From: an uncultured bacterium
GTDB taxonomy: Bacteria; Pseudomonadota; Alphaproteobacteria; Sphingomonadales; Sphingomonadaceae
NCBI GenBank assembly: GCA_942636505.2
Contig: CALOGB020000056.1
Coordinates: 310,001-374,000, forward strand
Direction: 5' to 3'
Length of the DNA stretch: 64,000 bases
The position numbers and the translations under genes were made by a program. Each line of letters begins with the position of its first letter. Within the stretch, counting starts at the first letter, position 1. The notes beneath the pieces were generated by a model. That model was not told where the DNA came from and ran no database searches. It was given only the letters and a program-made list of their open reading frames with translations. Below, one piece after another: positions 46,500-56,190 of the stretch.

Positions 46500-48247
46500 C
46501 AAACCAGCGCCTTCGCTTCGTCGTCCATCGTGCCGGACACTTCGTTCGCCTGCAGGATCATGTCGGTATGCGCCGCGCCCGACGGGATCATCGGGAAGCA
46601 GTTGGTTAGCTGCGACACGCGGCAATCGACGATCACCGGGCCGTCATACGCGAGCATCTCGGCGATCCCGCTGTCGAGCTGGTCGCGCGTCTCGATCAGG
46701 ATGCCCTTCCAGCCATACGCCTCGCCGAGCTTCACGAAATCGGGCAGCGAATCCGAATAGCTTTCGGCATAGCGGCTCTCATAGGTGAGCTCCTGCCACT
46801 GGCGGACCATGCCCATATACTGGTTGTTGAGGATGAAGATCTTCACCGGCAACCGGTATTGCGACGCGGTCGCCAGCTCCTGGATGTTCATCTGGATCGA
46901 CGCCTCGCCGGCGATGTCGATCACCAGCGCGTTCGGGTTGCCGAGTTGCGCGCCGATCGCGGCGGGCAGGCCGTACCCCATCGTGCCGAGACCGCCGCTA
47001 GTCAGCCACTTGTTCGGCTTTTCGAACCCGAAATGCTGTGCCGCCCACATCTGGTGCTGGCCGACCTCGGTCGTGATGATCGGCGACTGCGCGTGCGTCG
47101 CGTCGAACAGCGCCCGGATCGCGCGCTGCGGCATGATCTCGTTCGGATCGTTCTCAGGGAAGTCGAGGCACTTCACCGCGCGCCAGCCGGCGATCCGCCG
47201 CTGCCAGTCGGTCGTGTCGGGCTTCGGATGCTGGCGGCTCTTCCAGATCCGCACCATGTCCTCGAGCGCATGGCCGACATCCGCGATGATCCCGAGATCG
47301 ACGCGCACCGTCTTGTTCACCGACGAGCGATCGATGTCGATATGCACTTTCCGCGAATTCGGGCTGAACGCATCGAGCCGCCCCGTCACGCGGTCGTCGA
47401 AACGCGAGCCGAGCGCGACGACGAGGTCGGCCTGGTTCATCGCCATGTTGGCCTCGTACGTGCCGTGCATCCCGAGCATGCCGAGCCACTGCGGGCCGGA
47501 CGCGGGATAGGCGCCGAGGCCCATCAGAGTCGACGTCACCGGCGCGCCGGTGATGCGGACGAGTTCGCACAGCAACTGGCTCGCGGCCGGACCCGAATTG
47601 ATGATGCCGCCGCCGGTGTACAGGATCGGGCGTTCGGCCGCGGCGAGCATGTCGACGAGCTGCTCGATCTGCGACTGGTCGGCCTTTACCTGCGGGCGAT
47701 AGGTCTTGTGCTGGATCGGCCCCGGCTTCTTGTAGCGCGCGGTCGCGACCTGCACGTCCTTGGGAATGTCGACGACGACCGGCCCCGGACGCCCCGAGGT
47801 GGCGATGTGGAACGCCTCGTGGATCACGTCGCCAAGCTTGGCGGGATCCTTCACGAGGTAGTTATGCTTCGAGCAATGACGCGTGATGCCGACGGTATCG
47901 GCCTCCTGGAACGCGTCGGTGCCGATCAGCGCGGTCGGCACCTGGCCGGTGATCACGACCATCGGGATCGAATCCATCAGCGCGTCGGTGATCCCGGTTA
48001 CCGCGTTGGTCGCGCCCGGACCCGAGGTAACGAGCACCACGCCGGGCTTGCCGGTCGAGCGCGCGTAACCCTCGGCCGCATGCGTCGCAGCCTGTTCGTG
48101 GCGCACCAGAATGTGCTTGATCCGGCCGCTGCGGAATAGCGCGTCGTAGATCGGCAGCACGGCGCCACCCGGATAGCCGAAGACGACCTCCACGCCGAGA
48201 TCGCACAGCGCCTCGATCAGGATATCGGCTCCACTCTTCTCGGTCAT
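46499..48247 (-). CDS. ilvB: Acetolactate synthase large (catalytic) subunit
   Basis: 582 residues, thiamine diphosphate and FAD enzyme that makes acetolactate from pyruvate. The cofactor-activating Glu lies in LVRHEQAATHAAEGYARSTG, the FAD domain includes LGSRFDDRVTGRLD, and the ThDP-binding segment is VIDIAGEASIQMNIQELATA. The start has AAAGGATG upstream. It begins 82 bp after miaA on the same strand; ilvB-ilvN-(repeat E)-ilvC is the apparent transcription unit. Confidence 0.97.
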
Positions 48248-48329
48248 TTCATATCATCCTTTGCGAGACCGCTGCCTTTAGCGTCTCGTGGAGGGGCCGG
48301 CTACCGATATAAAAGATGCGTGTCAAACA

Positions 48330-49277
48330 TCATTTGAGCAATATAGTTTCAAATTGCTGCAGGCGCGTTGGGAGATCGAGCGCTTCGGTGCGGGGCCAGT
48401 CGGGCGGCGGCTGGTGTCGGAGCCACGTATATTGGCGTTTGGCGTAGCGGCGCGTGGCGAGCGATCCGGCGGCGATGGCGTCGGGTTTCGAGGTCTCGCC
48501 GCGGACGAGCGCGGCGATCTCGGGCACACCGATCGCACGGCGGATCGGGGCGTCCAGTGGGATATCGATGCGGGCGAGCAGCGCGGTGATCTCCTCGCGG
48601 CTGGTATCGGCCATTTCGGCGAAGCGCTGGTCGATGCGCGTGTTGAGCCAGTCGCGGTCGGGGATCAGGATCAGCGCGCGGACGTCGATCGTGTCGCCGA
48701 TCCCGCCGACCTTCTCGGTCTGCCAACCGGCAAGTGTCCGGCCGGTACCGCGGACGACTTCGAGAGCGCGCGCGACGCGCGTGGTGTCGGCTGCGTTGAG
48801 CTTGGCAGCGGCTTGCGGATCGAGTTGCGCGAGCGCGGCGTGCGCCTCCGCCACTGGTAGGGCACGGACTTGATCGCGAAGGGCCGGATCAATCGCCGGG
48901 ACGGGTGCAATGCCGTCGAGCAAGGTGCGGATATAGAGCCCGGTCCCGCCAACCAGGATCGGCAGCTTCCCCTCCGCGAGCGTGTCGCGGATCGCCAGCG
49001 TCGCCTCGGCAGCCCAGCGCGCCGCGGAATAGTTCGCATCGGCGGCGTCGACATGGCCGAACAGGCGGTGCGGGGCGCTGGCCTGTTCTTCCGACGAGGG
49101 TCTCGCGGTGACGATGCGGAGGTCGGCATAGACCTGCGCGGAGTCGGCGTTGATCACGACGCCGTCGTGGCGCGCGGCGATGGCAAGCGCGAGCGCGGAC
49201 TTGCCGCTCGCGGTCGGCCCTGCGATGAGCGCGACCTTCGGGAGAGCGCCCGTTGATTGGGAGATGGGTATGTTCAC
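48330..49277 (-). CDS. miaA: tRNA dimethylallyltransferase
   Basis: 315 residues, adds dimethylallyl to A37 of tRNAs reading U-initial codons. The P-loop is [12 protein letters not shown], followed by [29 protein letters not shown] and [11 protein letters not shown]. The only usable start in frame is GTG 49277, which overlaps the divergent serB start by eight bases. It has no good Shine-Dalgarno, so a different start further inside cannot be excluded, but would remove part of the nucleotide-binding strand. Confidence 0.94.
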   Translation of the reverse strand: MNIPISQSTGALPKVALIAGPTASGKSALALAIAARHDGVVINADSAQVYADLRIVTARPSSEEQASAPHRLFGHVDAADANYSAARWAAEATLAIRDTLAEGKLPILVGGTGLYIRTLLDGIAPVPAIDPALRDQVRALPVAEAHAALAQLDPQAAAKLNAADTTRVARALEVVRGTGRTLAGWQTEKVGGIGDTIDVRALILIPDRDWLNTRIDQRFAEMADTSREEITALLARIDIPLDAPIRRAIGVPEIAALVRGETSKPDAIAAGSLATRRYAKRQYTWLRHQPPPDWPRTEALDLPTRLQQFETILLK

Positions 49278-50151
49278 GGCAACGCTTATAGCCTCGGGCA
49301 CGCTGACCGCAGGCGATATTTCGACCGCGATGGACCGCCTGCGCGACGCCGGGTGTGCACCGGGTGCGAGCGGCTGGATCAACGAGGGCGAGGCTGCCGA
49401 CCTGATCTTCGGGATGGCGCCGGACGCGGCTCGGGTCGCGCTCGAGGGTGCATTCGCAGCGACCGACGTCGTCGTGCAATCGAGCCTGACTCGCACGAAG
49501 AAGCTTCTAGTAGCCGACATGGACTCGACGATGATTACCGTCGAATGCATCGACGAACTCGCCGACTACGCCGGCATCAAGCCGCAGATCGCAGAGATCA
49601 CCGAACGCGCCATGCGCGGCGAACTCGATTTCGAGGCCGCGCTCGATGCGCGTGTGGCGCTACTCAAGGGGCTGGCAGAAAGCGACATCGAACGCTGCCT
49701 AGCCGAACGCGTCAAGATCATGCCCGGTGCGAAGGCGCTGGTGCGGACGATGCGGTCGCGGGGCGCTCTGGCAGTGCTGGTGTCGGGCGGCTTCACGCGG
49801 TTCGCGGAGCCGGTGGCGAAGCAGATCGGGTTCGATCGCGCGATCGCCAACGTGCTGGAGATCGAGGGTGGCGTGCTGACGGGTAAGGTGACCAAGCCGA
49901 TCGTCGGATCGAACACGAAGCTGACGACGCTACGCGCCGCGATCACCGAGCGGGGGATTGCGGTCGAGGAATCACTCGCGGTCGGTGACGGAGCGAACGA
50001 TCTGGCGATGATCGAGGCGGCCGGGCTGGGGGTAGCGTATCGCGCCAAGCCGATCGTTGCCGCGGCAGCCGCCGCGCGGATCGATCATGGGGATCTGACG
50101 GTGCTTCTCTATGCGCAGGGTATCGCGAAGCAGCACTGGGTGCTGGACTAG
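49270..50151 (+). CDS. serB: Phosphoserine phosphatase
   Basis: 293 residues, last step of serine synthesis. The HAD nucleophile motif is [36 protein letters not shown] supplies the Ser, and [21 protein letters not shown] the acidic end. About 80 N-terminal residues precede the catalytic domain ([16 protein letters not shown]...), as in alphaproteobacterial SerB. ATG 49270 follows GGGAG-type sequence; ATG 49264 is an alternative. It is head-to-head with miaA and overlaps it by eight bases. Confidence 0.95.
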   Translation: MFTATLIASGTLTAGDISTAMDRLRDAGCAPGASGWINEGEAADLIFGMAPDAARVALEGAFAATDVVVQSSLTRTKKLLVADMDSTMITVECIDELADYAGIKPQIAEITERAMRGELDFEAALDARVALLKGLAESDIERCLAERVKIMPGAKALVRTMRSRGALAVLVSGGFTRFAEPVAKQIGFDRAIANVLEIEGGVLTGKVTKPIVGSNTKLTTLRAAITERGIAVEESLAVGDGANDLAMIEAAGLGVAYRAKPIVAAAAAARIDHGDLTVLLYAQGIAKQHWVLD

Positions 50152-50160
50152 GATTTTTCA

Positions 50161-50268
50161 CCCCTCCCTGGAAGGGAGGGGCAGGGGGTGGGTCGGTTTC
50201 CGCGAGTTCGGACCATCGTGGCTCGAGTCGGCCAACCCACCCCCAACCCCTCCCTTCCAGGGAGGGGC
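50161..50268. repeat. Palindromic repeat family A, copy 2
   Basis: CCCCTCCCTGGAAGGGAGGG then GCAGGGGGTGGGT at the left; ACCCACCCCCAACCCCTCCC then TTCCAGGGAGGGG at the right. The centre (about 45 nt) differs from copy 1. It fills the space between the convergent serB and lipoprotein genes. Confidence 0.87.
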
Positions 50269-50281
50269 GCAGAAGTGAGGG

Positions 50282-50764
50282 CTAGGCCTTTGCCAACGGC
50301 GTCCCGCTCGCCGCGCAAACATACGTCGCAAGCTCTTCGCGCAACGGCAAGCCCTTGATCGGCCGCAATGGGCCATCATGCGCCACGTTAGTCTCGACCA
50401 GCGCGCGGTTCGGACCCACCCCCAGCACATGGAACAACCGCTTGCCACAATCCGTCTCGGTACGCGCATAGGCGACCTTGCCGTCATGCTCCTGCCGCAG
50501 GATCGCGATGATCGTGCCGCTTGCCGCCTTCCGCTCGCGCAACAGGAAATGGCGTGACGTCGGGTCGGAAGGGGTAGGGATCAGCCGCCCCTTCACCGTC
50601 AGTTGCTCGGGCTTGGGCACCGCCACTTCGGTCTCGGCCAGATTACGCAACGACACGCCATCCTCCACCATCGCGTCGTTGCTGGTAGTCGCAGGCTGCT
50701 CGCCAGAACACGCGGCCAACAGCGTTGCGCCGGCAACTGCCAGCGCCAAGGTCTTCGAAATCAT
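50282..50764 (-). CDS. Putative lipoprotein of unknown function
   Basis: 160 residues. The signal sequence MISKTLALAVAGATLLAACSG ends in a lipobox (LLAAC) with Cys19. The mature part carries a moderately hydrophilic domain (LTVKGRLIPTPSDPTSRHFL, then GTIIAILRQEHDGKVAYART and RPIKGLPLREELATYVCAA) with two further Cys that could pair. No known family is recognised. It is convergent with serB across repeat A2. Confidence 0.65.
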   Translation of the reverse strand: MISKTLALAVAGATLLAACSGEQPATTSNDAMVEDGVSLRNLAETEVAVPKPEQLTVKGRLIPTPSDPTSRHFLLRERKAASGTIIAILRQEHDGKVAYARTETDCGKRLFHVLGVGPNRALVETNVAHDGPLRPIKGLPLREELATYVCAASGTPLAKA

Positions 50765-50862
50765 GCATCTAGCTCCCGGTCGATGTCGAAACGAAACGAC
50801 CGGTCCAGCTATTTGATCCCTGCCGCACTTGATCGCTCATCCGACGGGCAAAGCACGATCGC

Positions 50863-51072
50863 TCAGCGCGCCCTCTTCTCAACCTCACGGTCCGCTTGCG
50901 CCACGGCCTTCGGAGGGACGGCAGATTCGCAGATGCGACGCGTCGGCTGGCACGCAATCCCGACCGTAGAACACCCTTTGACGCCACCCGCGGTAGGACA
51001 CGCGCGACACTGTTGCTTGACCTCGGTGCAAGTCGATGGCGCGGACAACAACGCCAAGGTCAGGAAGAACAT
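50863..51072 (-). CDS. Small secreted cysteine-rich protein (tentative)
   Basis: 69 residues. ATG 51072 is preceded by GAGG at nine bases. A short signal peptide (MFFLTLALLSAPS) is followed by six Cys in 36 residues (CTEVKQQCRACP, then GCSTVGIACQP and RRICES), a spacing suitable for three disulfides, and then a basic tail. No homologue is known to me. A chance frame is possible because the gene is short. Confidence 0.45.
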   Translation of the reverse strand: MFFLTLALLSAPSTCTEVKQQCRACPTAGGVKGCSTVGIACQPTRRICESAVPPKAVAQADREVEKRAR

Positions 51073-51117
51073 GCGCACATCCTCGTCATCAGTATCGCCG
51101 CGGCCCGGCTCATCCGC

Positions 51118-52182
51118 TCAGGGCGCGACGATCACACACGCCACGCCAGACGCCCAGCAAGCCCGCGTAGCATCCGCCTTAGACGCAAAGCCACCCGCCT
51201 GGAGCCGCGTGACGCCGCCCGCCTTCGCGTAGAAGGGCTGTGCACCGCGCAGCTTGCCGCGAACCTTGTTCCACTGCGTCTCGGCATTGCCCTGATCGCG
51301 GAACGCGCCAAGCTGGACGCGCCAATTGCCCGTCGCACGCACCGGCGCGGGCTTGGCCGCTATAGCTTTTGCCGAAGCAGGTTTCGTCGGCGCAGGCTTG
51401 GGCGGCTTCACCTGCGCCTGCCTGACCGGTGCCGGCTCACGCGTCGGCGTCGGTTCCCGCGTCGGGGCCGGTTCGCGGGTCGGCCCGGGAATGCGCGCAG
51501 GAAGCGAACTCGGCGGCAGCTTCGACGGACGAGGCACGCTGGCGGTACGCGGCGGCGCCACCGGCGTTTGCCCGACCGTCGCACGCGAAGGACCCGGCGG
51601 CGGGGACTGCAACGCATATTGCTGCGCCAGCGCGGTGCCCTTCTCGCGGTCGGTGGGCGAGATATACTGGTCCATCTGCGCGAGCGTCTGCGAGGCCGAC
51701 TGCAAGCCCGACGCCGAGGCCCGCGTCATCAGCGCATAGGCCCGCGGGAAATCGCGCGGTATGCCGTCGCCGTTGAACAGCATCGTTCCGAGCACGAGTT
51801 GCGCCCGCGGCTCACCATGCGCGACCGACTTCTGCAGCCACGGCAGCGCATCCGTCTTCTTGCCCGCCTGGAACAGCGCGAGCCCGTAATTGTCCGCGGC
51901 CTGCACATGGCCTTGCATCGCCGCCTTCCGGAACCAGCTCTCGGCCAGCACCGGATCCAGCGGTACGCCGCGCCCTAGCTTGTACGCCTGCGCCAGGTTG
52001 AATTGCGCGTCCGCATCGCCTGCCACCGCCAGCGGGCGCCACTCGGTGACCGCACGCGGATAATCGCCCTTCGCCCAGGCATCGACGCCCGCCTTCACAT
52101 CGGCAAACGCGGGGGCGGCGGCCAGCATTCCGCTCAACGCGATTGCACCCACCAAAAGCTTACGCCGAACCGTCATCGCCAT
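51118..52182 (-). CDS. Sel1-repeat protein with C-terminal SPOR domain
   Basis: 354 residues. Signal peptide MAMTVRRKLLVGAIALSGML then AAAPAFA. Sel1-like repeats fill residues 30-175 (GDADAQFNLAQAYKLGRGVP, GEPRAQLVLGTMLFNGDGIP). A Pro-rich linker with PTREP repeats leads to a SPOR domain at about 285-354 (WRVQLGAFRDQGNAETQWNK, FASKADATRACWA). SPOR domains bind glycan strands denuded of peptides at the septum, so a cell-wall role is likely. It is divergent from another SPOR protein; 206 bp separate their starts. Confidence 0.87.
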   Translation of the reverse strand: MAMTVRRKLLVGAIALSGMLAAAPAFADVKAGVDAWAKGDYPRAVTEWRPLAVAGDADAQFNLAQAYKLGRGVPLDPVLAESWFRKAAMQGHVQAADNYGLALFQAGKKTDALPWLQKSVAHGEPRAQLVLGTMLFNGDGIPRDFPRAYALMTRASASGLQSASQTLAQMDQYISPTDREKGTALAQQYALQSPPPGPSRATVGQTPVAPPRTASVPRPSKLPPSSLPARIPGPTREPAPTREPTPTREPAPVRQAQVKPPKPAPTKPASAKAIAAKPAPVRATGNWRVQLGAFRDQGNAETQWNKVRGKLRGAQPFYAKAGGVTRLQAGGFASKADATRACWASGVACVIVAP

Positions 52183-52388
52183 CCCTCATACCGTCTCGCC
52201 GCCACCATGCCGCCGTTCGTCGCGCAAGGCAAAGGGCGACCGTTCCCAATGCCCAACATCGCGCCTCGGTAAGTCATTATGAAGTCGCGTTAACCGCTTC
52301 TTTAAACCGACATGGCACTGCGTACGCGAATACCGGGAGTGGGAACTATGTGCGGTCTAGCGTTTGCCATGAAACAGGGATTGCCCCG

Positions 52389-53696
52389 ATGACCACGCGC
52401 GCTCTCCTCCTCGGCGGCATCTCCGCCCTCCTGCTCGGCGGTACGATGGTCGGCTGCGCGGCTAACGGGGGCGGCATCGCCTCGGCCAGCGATCGCAATG
52501 CGGCGCTCGCGGCAAAGGGCGCGGCCGGCACTGCGGGCCAGGCGCAGGCGGCACTTGCGCGCAACGATGGTCCCATCGCGATCGGCTATGCGGAGCGTGC
52601 GGTGGCGCTGATGCCGCAGCAGGCGGACTACCGGATGCTGCTCGGCCAGAGCTATCTCAAGGGCGGAAGGTTCGCCTCGGCCTCGCACGCGTTCGCCGAC
52701 GCGCTGCAACTGTCGCCGACCAACGGCAGGGCGGCGCTCAACCTCGCGCTGTCGCAGATCGCGACCGGAGACTGGCAGTCGGCGCGCCACAGCCTCGAAG
52801 CAAACGCCGCGATCATCCCGGCGGTCGATCGCGGCCTTGCCCTGTCGCTCGCGGGCGACACCGCGGGCGGGATCGCGGTCCTGACCGAAGCCGCCCGTTC
52901 GCCCGCGTCGAACGCGAAGATACGCCAGAACCTCGCGCTGAGCTTCGCGCTGGCGGGACGGTGGCAGGAGGCACGCGTGGTCGCGGCGGCGGACATGGCA
53001 CCAGCAGACGTCGACGCCCGGCTCGAGCAATGGGCTTTGTTCGCTCAGCCGGCCAAGGCGTCGGACCAAGTCGCGAGCCTGCTCGGCGTTCGCGCAGTGG
53101 CGGATGCGGGACAGCCGGTGGCGCTGGCGTTGAACGCGCCAGCGCCAGGTGTTCCGGAACAGGCCTTGGCAGCAGCGGATCCGGTCATCGCGCCAACCGA
53201 AACTGCGCCTTTGCAGCTCGCTTCGGTATCAGCAGCTGGCGTCTCGAAAATCGCGTTCGGACCGCGGCAGGAGGTCGTCCAGGCGTTGCCGACGATGATG
53301 CTCCGTCCGGCCGGCGGCACGATCAAGGTCGCGTCCGCGCCCGTCTCATCGGGTCGCGCCATGGCGACCGCGGCGTATCAGGTAAAGGCACCCGCGACCG
53401 GCAACTGGTACGTCCAGCTTGGCGCCTTCGAGAGCGCGGGAGTCGCAAGGGACGGCTGGGCCCGCGCCGCACGCCGATTCGCGGTGCTCGCCAGCTATTC
53501 GCCGAACGGCATGACGTTCAAGGCGCGGGACGAGGATGTCTATCGCCTCTCGGTCGGCGGGTTCAGCCGCTCGGCGGCGAATGCGATGTGCCGCCAGTAC
53601 CGCGCCAAGGGCGGCGCCTGCTTCGTCCGCCAAGGCGCGGGCGACGTCATGGCGCAGTGGTTGCGCAAGCCCGGCATGCAGATGGCTTCGCGATAA
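52389..53696 (+). CDS. TPR-repeat lipoprotein with C-terminal SPOR domain
   Basis: 435 residues. The leader MTTRALLLGGISALLLGGTM ends in MVGC, a possible lipobox. TPR-like helices follow (YAERAVALMPQQADYRMLLG, FASASHAFADALQLSPTNGR), then an Ala/Pro-rich linker and a SPOR domain (NWYVQLGAFESAGVARDGWA, YRLSVGGFSRSAANAMCRQY) near 345-420. It is probably a periplasmic factor for septal peptidoglycan. Its TAA stop lies in a 15-bp tandem duplication. ATG 52389 follows AGGGA. Confidence 0.85.
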   Translation: MTTRALLLGGISALLLGGTMVGCAANGGGIASASDRNAALAAKGAAGTAGQAQAALARNDGPIAIGYAERAVALMPQQADYRMLLGQSYLKGGRFASASHAFADALQLSPTNGRAALNLALSQIATGDWQSARHSLEANAAIIPAVDRGLALSLAGDTAGGIAVLTEAARSPASNAKIRQNLALSFALAGRWQEARVVAAADMAPADVDARLEQWALFAQPAKASDQVASLLGVRAVADAGQPVALALNAPAPGVPEQALAAADPVIAPTETAPLQLASVSAAGVSKIAFGPRQEVVQALPTMMLRPAGGTIKVASAPVSSGRAMATAAYQVKAPATGNWYVQLGAFESAGVARDGWARAARRFAVLASYSPNGMTFKARDEDVYRLSVGGFSRSAANAMCRQYRAKGGACFVRQGAGDVMAQWLRKPGMQMASR

Positions 53697-53721
53697 CGGG
53701 CGTCTAGATAACGGGCGTCTA
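53692..53721. repeat. Perfect 15-bp tandem duplication across a stop codon
   Basis: Two exact copies of GATAACGGGCGTCTA lie side by side (53692-53706 and 53707-53721). The first contains the TAA stop of the SPOR lipoprotein gene. A third short partial unit does not follow. It is a recent-looking slippage product. Confidence 0.8.
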
Positions 53722-53746
53722 AAGGTGTTGCCCGTTCAATAACCCC

Positions 53747-53849
53747 TACCCCGGCGAAGGCCGGGGCCCAATTGGAGAACGTTTGTAACTGAACGCTGGC
53801 ATCCGTTGCGCCGGCCTTGCCAATTGGGCCCCGGCCTCCGCCGGGGTGG
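53747..53849. repeat. Palindromic repeat family C, copy 2
   Basis: Arms TACCCCGGCGAAGGCCGGGG then CCCAATTGG, and CCAATTGGGCCCCGGCCTCC then GCCGGGGTGG. It has one internal mismatch, with about 44 nt between the arms. It lies between the convergent SPOR lipoprotein and pyrC' genes. Confidence 0.9.
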
Positions 53850-53865
53850 CGAGGATATGCGGCCC

Positions 53866-55086
53866 TTACAGAACCTCGCGCCCACCCTTCCACAACCGCA
53901 ACACGCGCCCCTGCACCGGCAAGCCGTCGAACGGGGTGTTGCCAGCCTCGGCCGCAAACTCCTCTCCGACGATCTGCCAAGGCGCCTGCTGGTCGAACAG
54001 CATCAGATCGGCGGGCTTGCCCACTTCCAGCGTCCCGGTATCGAGCCCGAGCACGCGCGCCGGGTTGCTCGCCAGCAGCGCGAACAGCCGCTCGAGCGTG
54101 ATGAGCTCGTCACGCACCAGCATCAGCGCGAGCGGCAACAGCGTCTCCGCGCCCGCCATCCCGCTACTCGAATCGGTGAACGGCAACCGCTTCTCCTCCG
54201 GCCCGCGCGGTTCATGCCCCGAACACAGCACGTCGATCGTGCCGTCTGCGATCGCCTCGAGCGCCGCACGACGGTCGCTCTCGGCGCGCAAAGGCGGCGA
54301 CAGCAGCGCGAACGACCGGAAATCACTGACAGCGATCTCCGACAGATGCAGATGCGCCGGCGTGATTCCGCAGGTGACGGCAACACCACGACGCTTCGCC
54401 GCCCGGATCAGGTCGAACCCGGCCGCCGTCGTAACCTGGCGAATATGGATCCGAGCCCCAGTATCCTCGGCAAGCATCAGGTCGCGCGCGATCGCGAGCG
54501 CTTCGGCCACCGCCGGCGCGGCAGGGAGACCGAGCCGCGTCGCCGTCTCGCCCTCGGTCGCAACTGCGCCTGCGGTCAGCCCGCCATCCTCGGCATGCGC
54601 GATCACCGTCACGTCGAGATCGCGCGCATAGGCGAGCACCCGCCGCATTACGCCACTATCGCCAATCCAGTGCTTGCCCGTCCCGACCGCCTTCGCACCA
54701 GCCGAAAGACAGATCGCCATCTCGGCAAGATCACGGCCTTCGAGCCCGCGCGTGGCGGCGGCGATCGGGTGGATCCAGAGGTCGGGCTTGCCGATCAACG
54801 CGGCGCGCTGGACGATACCGGGGTCGTCCAGCACCGGCGACTGGTCGGGCATCAAGCCGATCCGCACGATCCCGCCGGCACGAAACGCAGCACGATCGAC
54901 CTTAGCCACGCCGAGATCGACGATCCCAGGCGCGACCGTCTTGCCGCCGCAGTCGACGATGTCCGCATCGGCCGGAATATCGACGATCCCGGTCGCGACG
55001 ATCACACCGTCGCGAACCAGCACATTACCCTTCGTCACGCCGCCAACCGGGCAGGCGAGCGTCGCGTTGGTGAGTGCGAGGATCAT
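53866..55086 (-). CDS. Dihydroorotase homologue lacking metal ligands (PyrC'/PyrX-like)
   Basis: 406 residues with the dihydroorotase fold and length. The usual metal-binding HxH after the first strand (PGxxDxHxHxR) reads [13 protein letters not shown], with Gly59 and Ala61 in place of His and Lys in place of Arg. The later catalytic TDHAPH reads [12 protein letters not shown], so the Asp is Ser. The amidohydrolase chemistry is therefore probably lost, as in the inactive pyrC' partners that stabilise ATCase dodecamers. A separate active dihydroorotase should exist elsewhere. Its ATG overlaps the pyrB stop (ATGA). Confidence 0.88.
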   Translation of the reverse strand: MILALTNATLACPVGGVTKGNVLVRDGVIVATGIVDIPADADIVDCGGKTVAPGIVDLGVAKVDRAAFRAGGIVRIGLMPDQSPVLDDPGIVQRAALIGKPDLWIHPIAAATRGLEGRDLAEMAICLSAGAKAVGTGKHWIGDSGVMRRVLAYARDLDVTVIAHAEDGGLTAGAVATEGETATRLGLPAAPAVAEALAIARDLMLAEDTGARIHIRQVTTAAGFDLIRAAKRRGVAVTCGITPAHLHLSEIAVSDFRSFALLSPPLRAESDRRAALEAIADGTIDVLCSGHEPRGPEEKRLPFTDSSSGMAGAETLLPLALMLVRDELITLERLFALLASNPARVLGLDTGTLEVGKPADLMLFDQQAPWQIVGEEFAAEAGNTPFDGLPVQGRVLRLWKGGREVL

Positions 55087-56069
55087 GCCCAACCCTCCAC
55101 GCCGCGCGCTCTTCGCGTCAGCACGTCAAGGCACGCCATCCGGACGGCGACCCCCATCTCGACCTGCTCGGTAATCGCCGAGCGTGCGTGATCCGCCACT
55201 GCGGAGTCGATCTCGACGCCGCGGTTCATCGGGCCGGGATGCATCACCAGCGCATCCGGCGCCGCCTTCGCCAACCGGTCGAGCGTCAGGCCGTAGCGTA
55301 GTCGGTATTCGCGCGTGGATGGCACATAAGCCCCATCCATCCGCTCGTTCTGCAACCGCAGCATCATTACCACGTCCGCACCCTCCAACGCCTTGTCGAA
55401 ATCGGTAAACGCACGCACGCCCATCCGCTCGATCATCGGTGGCATCAGCGTCGACGGCGCGCAAACGCGCACCTCGGCAGCAAGCGCGGTCAACGCCAGG
55501 ATGTTCGACCGCGCGACCCGGCTGTGCAGCAGATCGCCGCAGATCACGACGCGCTGCCCCGCGATCGAGCCCTTCCGCCGCCGGATCGTCAGCGCATCGA
55601 GCAGCGCCTGCGTCGGGTGCTCATGCCGCCCATCGCCCGCGTTCAGCACCGGACAACCGACCTTGTCCGCAATCAACCGCACCGCGCCGCTCGACATATG
55701 CCGGATCACGATCACGTCCGCGCGCATCGCGTTCAACGTCATCGCCGTGTCGATCAGCGTCTCGCCCTTCTTCACGCTCGACTGCGCGGCGTGCATGTTG
55801 ACGACATCGGCCCCCAGCCGCTTCCCGGCGATCTCGAACGACAGCAAAGTCCGCGTGCTGTTCTCGAAAAACGCATTGATCTGGGTAAGCCCCGCAAGCC
55901 GCTTGTCCGGCGTGGCGTGCGTCCGGTTCGCCTCTACCCACGTCTCCGCCTCGTCGAGCAGGAACGCGATCTCGTGTGGCTGGAGCCCGTCGATGCCGGT
56001 GAGATGCCGGTGCGGGAAGACGGCGCCGCCTTCGATGAGGGCGGCGGGGCGGTGATCTGAGGTTCGCAT
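55083..56069 (-). CDS. pyrB: Aspartate carbamoyltransferase catalytic subunit
   Basis: 328 residues, joins carbamoyl phosphate and aspartate in pyrimidine synthesis. The carbamoyl-phosphate motif is [13 protein letters not shown], with [23 protein letters not shown] and [13 protein letters not shown]. It is co-transcribed and overlapping with the inactive PyrC homologue. ATG 56069 ([14 protein letters not shown]) is the visible start; homologues often begin nearer FPHRHLTGI, so a shorter form is possible. Confidence 0.96.
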   Translation of the reverse strand: MRTSDHRPAALIEGGAVFPHRHLTGIDGLQPHEIAFLLDEAETWVEANRTHATPDKRLAGLTQINAFFENSTRTLLSFEIAGKRLGADVVNMHAAQSSVKKGETLIDTAMTLNAMRADVIVIRHMSSGAVRLIADKVGCPVLNAGDGRHEHPTQALLDALTIRRRKGSIAGQRVVICGDLLHSRVARSNILALTALAAEVRVCAPSTLMPPMIERMGVRAFTDFDKALEGADVVMMLRLQNERMDGAYVPSTREYRLRYGLTLDRLAKAAPDALVMHPGPMNRGVEIDSAVADHARSAITEQVEMGVAVRMACLDVLTRRARGVEGWA

Positions 56070-56190
56070 TAAAAGCGCGGGATAGTGTCCGCGGGGGCAG
56101 GGGGCAAGCGTCGCGCGACGCCTTGCCGCATCCGCATGGTTAACCGCATTTTAGCGCGGGCATGGGATGGCGATGGTGAACGGGGGGAAT

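Noticed and set aside
48248..48330. A ten-codon frame with two Leu codons upstream of ilvB, possible ilv leader
   Set aside because: It overlaps the miaA stop, has only two branched-chain codons, no clear Shine-Dalgarno, and the following hairpin lacks an attenuator geometry.
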